This document shows, one piece after another, positions 10,657 through 24,500 of a DNA stretch of 64,000 bases; the stretch's first letter is position 1, and the number at the start of each line of letters is the position of its first letter. The stretch is from Blastomussa wellsi (lineage: Eukaryota; Cnidaria; Anthozoa; Scleractinia; Plerogyridae). The position numbers and the translations under genes were made by a program. The stretch spans positions 12,927,792 through 12,991,791 of the forward strand of contig OX393571.1 in the NCBI GenBank assembly GCA_947652115.1, read 5' to 3'. The notes under the pieces were generated by a model. It saw only the letters and a program-made list of their open reading frames with translations, had not been told where the DNA came from and ran no database searches.

Positions 10657-13600
10657 ATGGATCCAGAGTATGAAAGAAGACTTCTTCGACAAGCAAATGG
10701 ACGCAGCCCACTTTCTAATTCTGTGAGTATAAGTAAGGATGAGAGTTGAATCTCTTGCAGAGAGCTTTCATCGTCTCGCATCAACGCCGGGCCAAATGAG
10801 AAATAAAACTCTCATCAACTGTCATGAAAAATTTGAGCACGTTCAAAATAGACGAGAGTTGATGAGAGTGTACGAGAGTTTCAGGCCAAACAAACTCTCA
10901 TCCTTGTTTGGCCCCTGCGTAAGACTGGCCATTGTATAGCGATGTTTCTTGTTGCTTCACCCATTGTTATCAATATGCCAACCAGAACCTAATTGGCTGT
11001 TGAAACAATGATTTCTTTTGTTCGGTGGTTTGCAAATTTGAATATCAAAAGAAATGTGACGTCACTGTTTGTGAGCAAGAAATATCGCTATACTGCCAGC
11101 TCTCAAGCTATGGACCAATTTCTCACCCCATCTGAAAAAAATGAGCTTGTACAAAATATGTAAGCTGAAAGCGATATAAGAAAAGAATTAGTACAGTTTA
11201 AATGGAATACTTCCCTCGAATTCCATGATTTTAGAAGTATCTGTGGCATGGGGCTTGTGACTTGGGAGAATTGCTGGGATGGCTTTGTATATGGCTGGAT
11301 CATCCTCGAAAATCCTGATAAAGACCTTGCATCTTAACGTTTTCAGTCGGAAAGTTGATAGGTTTTGAGGACACATTATCTCTCTGGACGGTTAATGAAT
11401 GCAAGTGGATGGATACTGCATCCCATAGTATGTCTAGATGAAGTATATTTCAAAGTGCATCTGAAATACAATTAAGGTATAAAAATGTGTATTTCATCTA
11501 TAATAGATGAAAACTTAGTAATGCATCTTGCATCTTTGGCTAAAAGATATGAATTTTATATCGTGGCAAAACGATGTCTTCTTCGTTATCTGCACTCACT
11601 CAAGATATATATGTACAGTGTATTGTTCTGGTACTCGAACATAGAACTTATATCTCATTGCCACCTTGTAATATTCTCAATGTCAGCCTCAGTATTGGTG
11701 CTTGTCTATTGTTTACAGCCAAGTTTGAGTGGAGTGAGGCATTTCAGCCCATCGCATCTGAGCCCAGTGAGCTCTCCCAACAGAGAAAAGTATGGAGACA
11801 GGTTAGGAAGCATACTTGGAGTAACAAAAATAAATAACCTTTGTTTAACGAGGGTAACACATAATAGTTTTTCGACTAACAAACCTGTGGCCCTCGGATT
11901 CCCGATCGAATTGGAATTTAGAAGTGTTGGTTTTCGTGGAGGGAGGATGATGGAGGGATGATGATGAGATTGCTGTCTTGAAGAAGGAATGTCATCTTAT
12001 TTTTTTTTTTTTAGGTTTATACCAAGCCGCACTAGTCCAGCATGGCAGCTTAATTTTAATTTAGTGCAGGTATGTGAAGATTGTGCCAGTTTTACAGACT
12101 GAGTGTAAACAATCCATTGTAAGAAAAAAGATGGCGGCTGTACATTTTACCATAATACCTTGTCAACCAAACAAAGCCCACTGGGCATATGTAAAGTATG
12201 ATTTAGCGAAAGTCGTTCCAGTGTATTAACAACATTGCTCTGGCTGAGTTTGAATGACTTGCAACTTTTCCTTGTGTTTTTATACGCTCTTTTAGCATTA
12301 TAGGAAAATGTACCAGTAGCCTTTTTTCCTTATGGTGGATTGCAGGATCGTTTGTTTATTGTTTGTTTTCAGGTGAAACACTACTGACATGTATACGTAA
12401 CAATCTTTAATAAAATGTATTTTTTTGTAGGAAAATAGTGATCCAGCTAAGAACAGTGCAGTTACAAGGTCAGTGGTATTTGATGGTAAAATCGTTGTTG
12501 CAATAAGAGCCAATTGCATGCAGAATTTGCATGCTTTGCTTTAAAGAATGCAGATCTGAGCTATGAACAAAATTATATCCATTTTTACCAATCCTTAGCC
12601 ACTAGTCTGTAAATAGGACTATGTCATTTTAATAATTTCCAATTACTGGGTATGTTTATGTACTGTGGAGTTCAGAAGTCAATGGTTGGAATATGCTTGT
12701 TGCTTTCCAAAAAATCTTATGGTTGCAGTTTTTATTATGGTCTGTCCAGCCATCCCACATTTAAAAGATCTTGCATGCTGCATTGTGAACAGCTTGTTCC
12801 ATGATTTAAGTGTCATATATGAAGTCAGAAAAATGTTGGAATTTGTAATACATATAACATGTTTGGCATACATACTCTTGCATGTGATTAAAGGAAAGTG
12901 GCCTGCCGATGCATAATAACACATGTTTACATTAAATTTATACAATGTGTTTCTATTATTATTGATATTATTATTACTATCATTATTGTTCTAGTTATTA
13001 TTATTATTAACTAGTAGTAATCAAAGATTACAGATGTGCGTTCACAATGGGGTATTTGTCCTCAATGCATGGTGTTTCGAGGATCGAGTATCGAGTATCG
13101 AGTCGAGAAAGTTAATGAGCTAGTCGCTTGACTGATCTCTCGAGAAATAAATTTCTCAAATAGACCGCATTCGTGTATGTTGTACAGCAAATTCCAACTC
13201 GTTCGGCCGGAGCCTCCAAATGCAAACAACGTAAACATTCATTTTGATTGCGATAAAGAAATCTTGCTGTCACAAACATTTAAATTTGACTGCTTGTCCA
13301 CCAAAATGTATTCCAGTTTTTAAGTTTTAATAAATCGAGAGCAAAAATTGACGTTCAGGCTACTCGCGTACCATGATGCTTCTCGCAAGTTGGCATGACA
13401 GTATGTCTCGGATTGCTTTCTTATCATAATTAAGATCTAACACGAAAAGTTAAAATCTCCCGGTTCTTAATGTACCGGTAATATTGCTGGGGATGAAAAT
13501 AACCTTGCCTACCATTCTAATATTTTGTTTCATTCACGCCATTTGGTAAAAAAGAGATTAGGATACTTTCGTTTCATCAATTTTGGCACTATCAAGTGAA

Positions 13601-15518
13601 TAATTTACAGTAATTGCGTGATTCAAAAGGTTTTAGTTAACAATCTTAGCGAACTCGCTTGTTTCTTTCCTTTCCATAAATTACCATCGAAGCCCTTTAT
13701 TTTCAATAGTAACCCAAACAAGTTTCATTCAAAATTTTCTTAGATGATGACGAAATGGAAATTTGATCTACGACTTTAAACTTCTGTGGCAAACTACATG
13801 GAGTATTTATTTACTTAATTTGACAGATATCCTTTGCAAATTTAGTGTGTTATTAGAGCGATGTTGATAAATACTGATGAATGGTCAACGGTATGTTTAC
13901 GGACCGCTACGGCTTTGCTAGAATTGTATAAATATCCACGAAGTATTCTTTCACAAAGCAAGCACGTTTTCACATTTCAAGATAAATTTGCATAATGTTG
14001 TTTACTTTCCATTCCAAATTTTCGTTCTCAGCGAGAAATTTTGATGGAGTTTTAATATTTCGGCTTTCATATTAAACCAAATAAAAAGGCTCAGGTTCTA
14101 TTTTACTGGTATGCAAAGTCAACAAAACATGATTCATTTTGATTGCGTTACTATTAAAGTTAAGCTAGACGCGATGGTGCTACTGCAGTCGACTTCTGTA
14201 ACTTTATATTTTTGCGGAGTTTCAGTTTGATTGATTTTGAAAACGGCTTCAGATCGTGAAAGTTAAGTCACGAAAGTTTCCATTGCCGACTACAGTTCTT
14301 CATCAAGTTTTTAACACATGGGTTTCGAAAAAATGATGTGCAGTGCATGAAGATATCGTTCGGTCGAATGTTTACATGCGATAATGGTTGATGCGAAACA
14401 CTTGTGAGTGAGGTGTGACCCTATTAATTCTTTCCTCGAGAAATAAATCATTTTCTCGAAAGCCCTTTCCAGTTTGCATAATCGAGAAAGCCTTATTTCT
14501 TGATCCTCGAAACTCGATCCTCGATTCTCGAAAACTTCGAGGATCGAGGATCAAGTTCAGACTGTCAACTTACTTTTGAGCGGTACTGTAGATTTCATTA
14601 ACTACGCTGGGTCAAGCTTTCCTTATTTACTCAGCTCTATCCATTTCCTCAAACAAAAACTGAGTTCGATAGCACAATTTGTCTGTCTTGTCACTACACA
14701 GACCACACAAGCAAACCGCTTCATGTAAATAGGACACCCAAGATACAAAAATTGACTTTCCTTGTTGAGCTACACAAATCGGAAAGTTTGTTTTCTGACC
14801 ACAAATCATGGCCATTTCAGTGCTCGACACTAACTTTACAGCTTACTAGCCTCGTGGCTAGTGACAACTTACAGTAGATGTTACTAACCAAAACAAATTT
14901 TTACTGGCTCAGCATTGGTGTTGGCTAGGTTCGATAACAGTTGATCCCTAGCAAGACTTGCAAGCACAAAGCAAGCGACTTTCTTTGAACACATAATGTT
15001 GGTAATTGCATTGTTCTGAAATCAGTTTCAATAATAAAACAATTTTTGTGGAACATAGTCTGGTAGCATGAATGTCCATGATAAAATTCTGATCTTCAGT
15101 TTCAGTTTGTCTTGCTTGAGGAAGACAGAAAATACTCTGGCAAATTTCATTTTGTTTACTAGCTAGCCAAAGTGGCTAGTGGAAATCGAAAACCTACTGA
15201 CCAAAATTAAATTTCTACTAGTCTGTGGCTAGTTGGCTAACGTTAGTGTCGAGCCCTGCATTTGCCAAGCTACACAATTACAACTGAGTGACTTTGTTTT
15301 CTTACCACAAATCATGACCATTTTCCCTCGCCGATCAACACAACATTCATTCCTGATCACCCAGCACTTGTTTGTTGTGGAAGGCAAGCGGGTCGAAATC
15401 ACAGCGCCAAACCTCACCTTTGTATTCACACCAGAAGTCAAAAATGCTTAAGGCATCGATGGCAATGTTTGTTAACTTCATAACCCACAAAATATTGCAA
15501 TTACCACTTCTCCAATTG

Positions 15519-15561
<43 letters not shown>

Positions 15562-18500
15562 AGCAATACATTACAATACAAAAAAGTACATTCGCAAGAA
15601 AAAAAGAAAATGAATGAAAAAGAAAAAATAATAATTAGATAAATAAACAATCAGTAATAATAACACACTGTCAAAAATAATTACAATGTAGTCAGATCGC
15701 CAGTAATGGTCACAGTACATAAATAACATCAAGGTTTACAGCTTAGGAAGAAAAAAAAAATTAAGTAAAAAAAAACTACAATAAAAGTTACGGTTGACAG
15801 GAGAAGGGACGTTGATTATAATCTAACTTTACATAAAAGTATTCAAACGAATATCACTGAAGTATACAATATATATCTCGGGGAAAAAAAAACCTTAAGG
15901 AGGAGCGTATTTTTCTATTTGCCACTGCAACGACATTTTTCTCCTGAATTCGTGAAGGTAGGGCTTTCTTTCAAGCTTTTTACAGTTATGCATGTAATAT
16001 TTAAGGAAAATGATGAACAAGTGTAGTCTATGTTTTGTTGGGGAATCCTCCTGAGATTCGGAAACACCTGAAATATCATTTAAAGTTATCTGTTTACTCG
16101 AAACACTAAAATCGGAGTTATGAGCTTGATTAAACCAAGCAAAAGCATCCGAGAAAAAAGATGGCAATGTTTGTTTACTTCATAACCCACAAAATATTGC
16201 AATTACCACTTCTCCATGCAATAAACAAATAGTCCTCTTCCGTCGTCTGAATCCACACGCGTGGCACGTCACTGCTTACATGCGCAAAATGATGTAATTT
16301 GCCCCTGCTGCGGGGAGGCAAAATCGGTGAACATGGTCGTCCCAAAAAATCTCGATACAGACTGCATTAGGATTGTGTTACACTTCGTTAACGCAATTAT
16401 TAATGAGTGTTTTAAGGCACTCTAGGAAGGTGAAATGTTTATTAAATAAAATTATTTCCTTTTCAGAGATGCCAGTGTTGATTCCAAAGGTAAGTTTATG
16501 AAATGAATAAAAATACATTATATGCATTTAAAATACCATTAGTGTGGTTTTATATTGATTATCCTAAGTTTTTGTTGTCAATTTACATGTAAGACACTTA
16601 TTGCCAGGAAACATCAAACTTTTCCTAAACGAAACTGTTTACTAACTAGTAACTACGTGTAATTTATGGTGAATATTAAATACTTCCGAAATCACTAAAC
16701 TTTTAGCACTCCGGAAAAAAACGATTGATTGAATTTGAATTTTTAGGGAACTTGCATGACCATTTGGAGCCTCCAGATTAGTCACATGACATTCTGTATC
16801 TTTTCAAATGTTGCATGTTTGCTCGTCAAATTCCAATGTTTGAACAGATTTTGACACGAACAGTCACAGAAGTTAACTGGCGATAAATATTTTTTTTTGT
16901 GCGACCACAACTCTTTACAGTATTTTTAACTGTCGCAGATGAAACTCTCAGGTAGTGAGATACCAAAAATGGTCTGGCAAACATTGCAACAGAACACCAT
17001 AAAAATAAAAGGCGCAAAAACTTGCATGTTCAACGAGCTGTAAATATGTCGTGCCAATTAGTCTGGCTGTCTCGGTTTTGTGTAAAATTAATTTTTCAAC
17101 GAAGATCCCTAAACTGTTCTCTTTTTAAACTTAGAAGGCTTGAAATTGAATTTTAAGCCTCACAAAACTTTTAAAAAGCCTTCGAAAAACAAAAAAGTTA
17201 AATTTGACCAAATTCGTGCAGGCAGAAAATTTATTTATCGCCAGAATGCTTCCGTGACCACTCGTGCGAAACATTGTTTGAAATCTTTTAAATTTGACAA
17301 GCAATTAAAAAGAAACAAAATGTCACATGACCAATCTGGCACTCAAAAGGGTCATGCGAGTAAGCCCAAAATTCAAATGCAATCGATCGTTTTTTCTGAG
17401 GTGCTAACAGTTTAGTGATCTCGATAGTAAGATTTTGATTTTGCCAGTGCATTGACCTTACCATTCACATGTATTTACCCTGCTAGGGTTATGTAACTGC
17501 ATTTCACATTAATTTGGTTTCTTAAAAATAATATATGTTGTGGTTCAAATTTACCGTTGGTTCATATTTTCCTTTTCCTTCATTTTTGGGTGTGGCAATG
17601 AATGATAATGAGTTTGAAACAAAGGAAAATAACATAGGATCCAAATATAAAATTGAACCACAACATACACAATATTTGCGGTTTCATGCACCACGGTAAA
17701 TGGCATTTCGCATGGCATCCTTGGGAATCCAAATACCATTGCTATTTACCATGTTAAATGTCATGGTTACTTTATTTGACCTTTTTGATATATCAATGGA
17801 AATTTACCAAAGGTTGGAAATTTACCTTGGAAAATGTTGGTCACACTCGCTTAATTCAGTTTCCTATGGTAAAAGGCTCATCTGCCACAGTAAAAGTGCC
17901 CTGCGTAACTGCACTTTGGCTAATGACTTTAAATTATTTTCCAGAGGGTATGGCATATCAGTGTCTTTTAAAGAATGAACTCCTTGGTGCAGGAATTGAA
18001 GATCTTAAGGTAAATTCTAATGTGCTGACCCTCCCTTGCCCTTTTCCTTTTTGAAACAGCCATTATCAGGGGCTTTCTTTGTGGGTTAAGAATGTGCTGT
18101 ATGAATGCACCAAAAAGTGATTTAACAGTGTAAAAAGTGTTGGTGACCTAATCATTAGTTGATAGTAGGATGGGGTTGGAGTGTCATGTAGACATAACAT
18201 GCATATGAGCCTAGTAGCCCATCAGGTGAGAGCTTATCACAGTTTCTATAGCATGAAGTGACTAGGAGTATTTGTAACCCCCCCCCCCCCCCCCCTCCCC
18301 AGATGGGACGTTACAGATGAGATGCTAGTCCATCGCAGGGTTACCCCCAGCATTATTTCGCTGGTACTTATTTTACATCTGGGTGGAGAGAGAGGTCTTG
18401 CCCAATAGCACAACACAGTGCCCCAGCCAGGGCTCCAACTTGGCCGGTCTGACCCAAAGTCCAGTGCTCTAACTATCAGGCCACCGTACCTTCCACATAA

Positions 18501-21500
18501 TGGACTACTTTATATTTCTCATTCAAGCCAAGTAACTATTGTAGGCTTAGTAGTAGTACTTGTATTGCTAGCAGAACAGTACATAATTTATGTACATTAG
18601 GGCAACTGATTCTGTTTTGTCTTTTCAGGAAGTGTCACATGAGGAACGAAGAGCACTATCCAGCAACAGCAATCACATTCATAGTATATTCCAGGTTTGG
18701 ATTAAACGTTTTTGCCTTTGCCATAACATTTTTGCTTGAGCAGTGTCCTATTTTGTGTACAGAAGTACAGCTGTGTTTTTTTTTGTACTTTGTTATTTTG
18801 TTACTCAGATTGTACTATAAAAATTCCACATTCGCTTGATGTTCTTCAAATATTTTCGGGTACTTGCATGTAATCTAGTAAAGTAGTAAAAAAGTAGAAA
18901 AGCCTTTCAAGGCTAAGTGGCTCGTAGCTGCTGGTGATTAACTTTCTATCCCCCCTGGATGGGATGCTAGTTCATCGCAGGTTACTCCCCAGTTTTGTGT
19001 TAGGTTGCCCTAACAATGGTGTAATGGTTAGTGCACTCGTCTCAAGATCAAGCGGTCTGGGTTCGAGCCCTGGCCAGGGACATTGTGTTGTGTTCTTGGG
19101 CAAGACACTTTACTCTCCAGGGCTTCTGATAATTAGCGGGGAAAAAAGTCAAATTTCGCGGGATTTGCAGAGACAAATTCGCTGAGAAAATGGTCGATTT
19201 TGCAGGAGTTTTTTGGGGCAAATTTCGCTGAAAAGCAAACAAGAAACATTCCAGAAAAAAATACTGCAGGATGTCAAATTCAGGGCAAGAAACAAAACAC
19301 AAAAGTTCATCTAACACAGTTCCAAGGGAAACTGTTCTTGTTTCAGCAAAAATGTTGACTGTTTATCCTCCTTTTTCAGCTGCAATTTAAAGCCAAAAAC
19401 AGCAACGCAATAAATTTCTTTTCTGTCCTCACTGTCTTGTGTTGCTTTGCAGTTTCAAGGCAAGAATGTTTGTGATTGAAGGTTCAAATCCATTTGCGAA
19501 GTCAAAACATTCTTGCGTCTTGATCGTGTCCTGCACGTACGTGTAAACATGTGCCTGCATTACTACAGACAGCTGTTTCCTTTCACACTCGCGGATTTCG
19601 TGGAAATGCCTGAATTTCGTGGCTCCTCGACCGCGCAAAATATCAGAAGCCCTGACTCTCACAGTGCCTATCTCCACCCAGGTGTATAAGTGGGTACTGG
19701 TGAATTTACTGCTGGGGGTAACCCTGCGATGGACTAGCATCCCATCCAGGGGGGAGTAGAAATACTCCTAGTCGCTTCATTAGTTTCCTATCAGTTCATT
19801 TGACTTTTGTTTTAATTATTGTGTCTTGCTCAGTATCAGGTGAAAAGAAGCAAGCAAGATGATACAGAATCAGTAGCTTCTTATTCTCTGTCTCCTGTCA
19901 GCAAGAAAAGGTATGACAGATCAAGAATACATTAAATAGATGAAGTTCATAGCAGTTAACAAAGTTTTTATAATTCTTTTACAGTCAAAGACTTCTACGA
20001 TCACCAAGAAAGGTCAGTTTTTTTAACAAACTACCGGTTGAACACAGTTAATAATTTCTTTTTTGTCCTTTTGATTGTCTCTGTTACATGTCTTGTATCT
20101 AATGTATCACATCTAACAGCGTGATGCGTCTAAGTGTGGCCACCCAACAAACTTTTTGACAAGTTAGCCAATCAGAGAGTACAAATTTGTTTGAGTTGTC
20201 CCGCCTCCTTGTTGAAAGCACGACAGGTTTCGTGACAACAGCTTGAACATTGCAAGGAGGCAGGACAGCTCAAACAAATTCACGCTCTCTGATTGGCTAA
20301 TTATAACTTGTCAACAAAGTTTGTTGGGTGGCCACAGTTAGGCGTGTCGCACTGTAAAACACCCAGAATATGAATTACAAAAAAATACTAGAAATGCGAC
20401 AGACTTGCTGTATTTTCAATACGATTAATTTAGTACAGCTTTGTTTTGCTGTAAATTAAATTTTTCAGTCTACAAGAAAAATCTCCAAGATACCATTTAA
20501 AGTACTAGATGCTCCAGAATTACAGGTATGTTAATTGTAAGGTACTGGTAGTGAGTACTAGCTATGCCATTTATAATATGTACTTGATGCAGTAAATGTA
20601 CTTATAAGAAACTTTACACTCTCACATTCTTGTGTGATTATTATAATAATGTGGCTAAATAACATTTAGGCAAAGTTAACCTCGCGACAAGTTAGGTCAG
20701 CGGACATTTGTCGCAGGTGGCCTGATGCGACTACGTGTTAAGCTTGGGCACCTCGTGATTTTGGTGCTTTTGCTTGCTTGCACAATTTGCGTAGATATTT
20801 CACTGCACTTAGCTTGCTTGCAGTGCATTCTGAAGCCATTTGTGCCCACTCCACCCTCCCTCAAGTTTGGATGGGTTAGGTAAGTATTGGTTGGTAAGTA
20901 TTCCACTGAGTCAGTCAGTGTGACGGTGCCTTGGTGGTGACCGCTCGCAGGGTTGCCATGGTTACCTCCTTGTCTGAGCTAGTTGTTGCCCGGCTCCACC
21001 AATCCTTAAGGCACCAGCTCCCAAGCTCATCTACTGGCGATGAGTTTAACAATAATTATTATTATAGAATGTTTTCTCACACATGGCAAGTGGCCATATT
21101 GGATTGCTGAAATAAAAGGCGATATTTGCATAGTCCCGGAGGATTGGTTTGGGACACCGAAATTGGCTGTCGTTTCTTTGTTTTGGGACACCAATATGGC
21201 TGCTGTGACATGATATGTAGAAATAAATAAATAGCAAATTAAAGTAATCTAACAGTATAATAAATGAACACACACAAAAAGGAAGTTAGGTAAATGTATT
21301 GTCAGTATTGCATACACCTCGTCATCGTGTTCATGAAAGTTGTTGTTTTGCTTCAGGATGACTTCTATCTCAATCTTGTTGACTGGTCGGGGCAGAATAT
21401 TTTAAGTGTTGGCTTAGGGACATGTGTGTATCTATGGAGTGCGTGCACAAGTCAGGTACGAACATATGAGTCACTGTTACATCATGTAGTTAAATGATAA

Positions 21501-24500
21501 TTTAACTTAGTTAATGACTAGGAGCAAGTTTGCTCCGTGGTTGATGTGGCAGCTTTTATTGGCCAGCCTTGTGGGACTCGGGGGCCTTAGCATTTGTGGC
21601 ATTGCTGACTGCTTGACTGATCATGCTCCCAGACTGCAGCAGCCCGGAACTGCAGCATGGCGGTAGGGCATTTCTGGCAGTCGCAGGGTCAGCGATATTC
21701 TGACGCGTTTTATGCATGCGCCATGGCATGTGCTTTACTCAGTGTACAGGGCGATTTTGTAGCTCGCAATTTTTAGTGTTCCCTCCCTCCTTCCCCCTTT
21801 TTTTTTTTTTGTGGTGTGGCGTTTTAGCATGGCGTTTATTATTGTTCTTCGTATTTTCTTCCACTGAACTTCCAGTTGAAGTTCATTGTGACAGGTGCTA
21901 GGGCTGGGGCTGTGTTAGGCAGGCGGGGGCTCATGGCTGGGTTACGAGTGTATCTGGGTTTGGGGTCGGCAGCTCCAGCCCCGGATTCCTGGGCACCCAA
22001 CCAACATTTGCAACGAAGGTGTTAAAGTACTAACAAACCTTAGGCTATTACTGGCTGTGGTAAACCCTCAGCTGTGTTGAGAAGTATTTGTGAGGAGGGA
22101 GTTGGCATCAGTGACAAAAGGGGGGTTAAAACAAAGCAATCTTAATGAAAATAATTCTTCATGCTCAGCACCATAGACATTAAATTTTCATCTATAACTA
22201 CATGTAGTTTCTAGACATAAACTGGGCTGGCTGGGAAATGGTAGGAAAATAAAAAGTCTCTGAATGTGCTCAGGGAAAAGGCAGGGAATTTTATATTGAG
22301 TCTGGGAATATTGGCATTTTGAAAAGTCAAAAAATTAATTTATAACACTTCTGCCATTTACCAATAATAATTATTATAATAACTTTATATTTATTTGGTG
22401 AAGGAAAGTTTATTTTTATCAAGAAAAAATAGGCAGTTTTGAACACTTATGTCTGTGGCAACCATGATGAAACATAAAATAACTGTAACAATCACCCCTC
22501 CACAAGCAAGCTCAAATTTCAATCATCTAAGAGATGAGGCACAGGGGAGAGGTGTGATGGTATGTATAGTGGTCTGAAATGAAAATAAGTCACAATAAAG
22601 TATAATATTATTTCTGTCATTTTCCCCACAGGTTACAAAACTTTGTGATCTTGCATCTGATGGTGATTCTGTAACATCAGTGTCTTGGTCAGAAAGGGTA
22701 CAGTTTGAACTTCTTTGATATGTATCGTTAAACATTAAAATCAACTGTTGGCCACAAGACGGGATTCAACTTTATAAATTTCTCTAATCATGCAATTATC
22801 TTTATCGTTTTATTGGTTCTGTGCACACCTATTTGTCACGTATTTGACGTACAATCATGCAGGTGTATCCAGTTTGAGCAAATTCAAATTCAAATTGGAT
22901 GCCTGACACCTAGTCATTCACATATGCATCTCTGCTGTTTTGTGAAAATGATTGAGAACTTTTTGGCATTAATTTTTCACTAAAAATGGCTGAACTGGAC
23001 TTTTTTCGTGCCGTACATTTCAGGAAGTAATTGTTCACATTATTTCAAAATCGGCTGTTTTGGAAATTACTCGCCCGATTACTCCCTGACTTGTACTCCA
23101 CTTGGTCCAATCAATCTTTAGTCATGAGGTATGTCTTGAAAGGAACATTTTAAAAGTTTCACCTCGCGAGTAGTAAAATTTTCAAGCTTGTCAATTTAAA
23201 CATGAAGGCCACCTCAATCTTCCCCATTGGTTGCCATATTTGTGTTAAAAATAATTATGTAACTTTATCTACGTTTACAGAGTGGCCTTGTTGCTGTTGG
23301 AACACATAAAGGGCTTGTTCAAATCTGGGATGCCACTGCACAAAAGCGAGTGTCGACCATTGAAGGCCATACTGCTAGAGTTGGTAAGCAAGTGGAATTA
23401 TGCAGTACTGTTACAGTAGTACATGCATTGTAGCATAGGTGCACATTGCTAGCACCTGAAGGTTTGTGGCTCAAGATAGTAACAGTGCTCAAAATTATCC
23501 ATTATCCGGTTGTCAGGGTCAACCAAAAGGTTTACTTGTCAACCATTTTGAAGTAAAGCTTAGAGCATGTTTTTATTTCTTCAAAGGTGCACTAGCTTGG
23601 AATGGTGACATGCTGTCGTCAGGTAGTAGAGACAGGCTGATTCTTCAGCGTGATGCCAGAACTCCCAGTCCAGTGGAAAGGAGGCTGATTGGACACAGGC
23701 AAGAGGTTTGTCAATGATCCTAAAAAAATCAAACCAAAACGTAATCCCAATGAGGCTTTTCAGAGCCAATGTAATCAAAAATTGTAAATAAATGTAACTA
23801 AAAAGGTTTAGAATCCCAACAAGCAGAAGGCATACCAGTTGGCAACTGTTACTTACAAGCGTAGCCAAGAAGTTGTACTCGGGGCTACTGAGAACAACAT
23901 CAGCAAGTGGTCACAACAGGACTCAAACCTGTGACTTTACAAATTTCGAGTCCAACATGCTAAGCTAAAAACTGAATTTGAGTGTGCAATTCTGCTTGCT
24001 ATGTTGTAATGGATGATGTTGCATGTTTACTACCCTGAATTTGATTGTTCGGCTCTGCCAGCTATATTTTAATAGAAGACTATTTGCGTCAACAGGTGTG
24101 CGGACTGAAATGGTCGCCAGACCATCAACACCTGGCATCAGGTGGTAATGATAACAAGCTGCTGGTATGGAACTTGTCCAACCTGTCTCCTGAACAGCAG
24201 TATGGTGAACATTCTGCAGCAGTGAAAGCCATAGCATGGTCCCCTCATCAGGTATGTTAATCCTTCAACCACTAAGAACCATACCTTGTTCAATATCTGT
24301 CCAGTTAATTTGATTTTTGGCACCCAAATTGTCTTGGAAAAATCTGCAATTTGGAAGAGTAAATTTGCAACGTAAGCGTCGCACCAAGCAGCGCATACTG
24401 CAGTAGCTAGTCCATCGCAGGGTTACCCCCCAGCATTATTTTGCCAGTACCCATTTATACACCTGGGTGGAGAGAGGCACTGTGAGAGTTAAGTGTCTTG

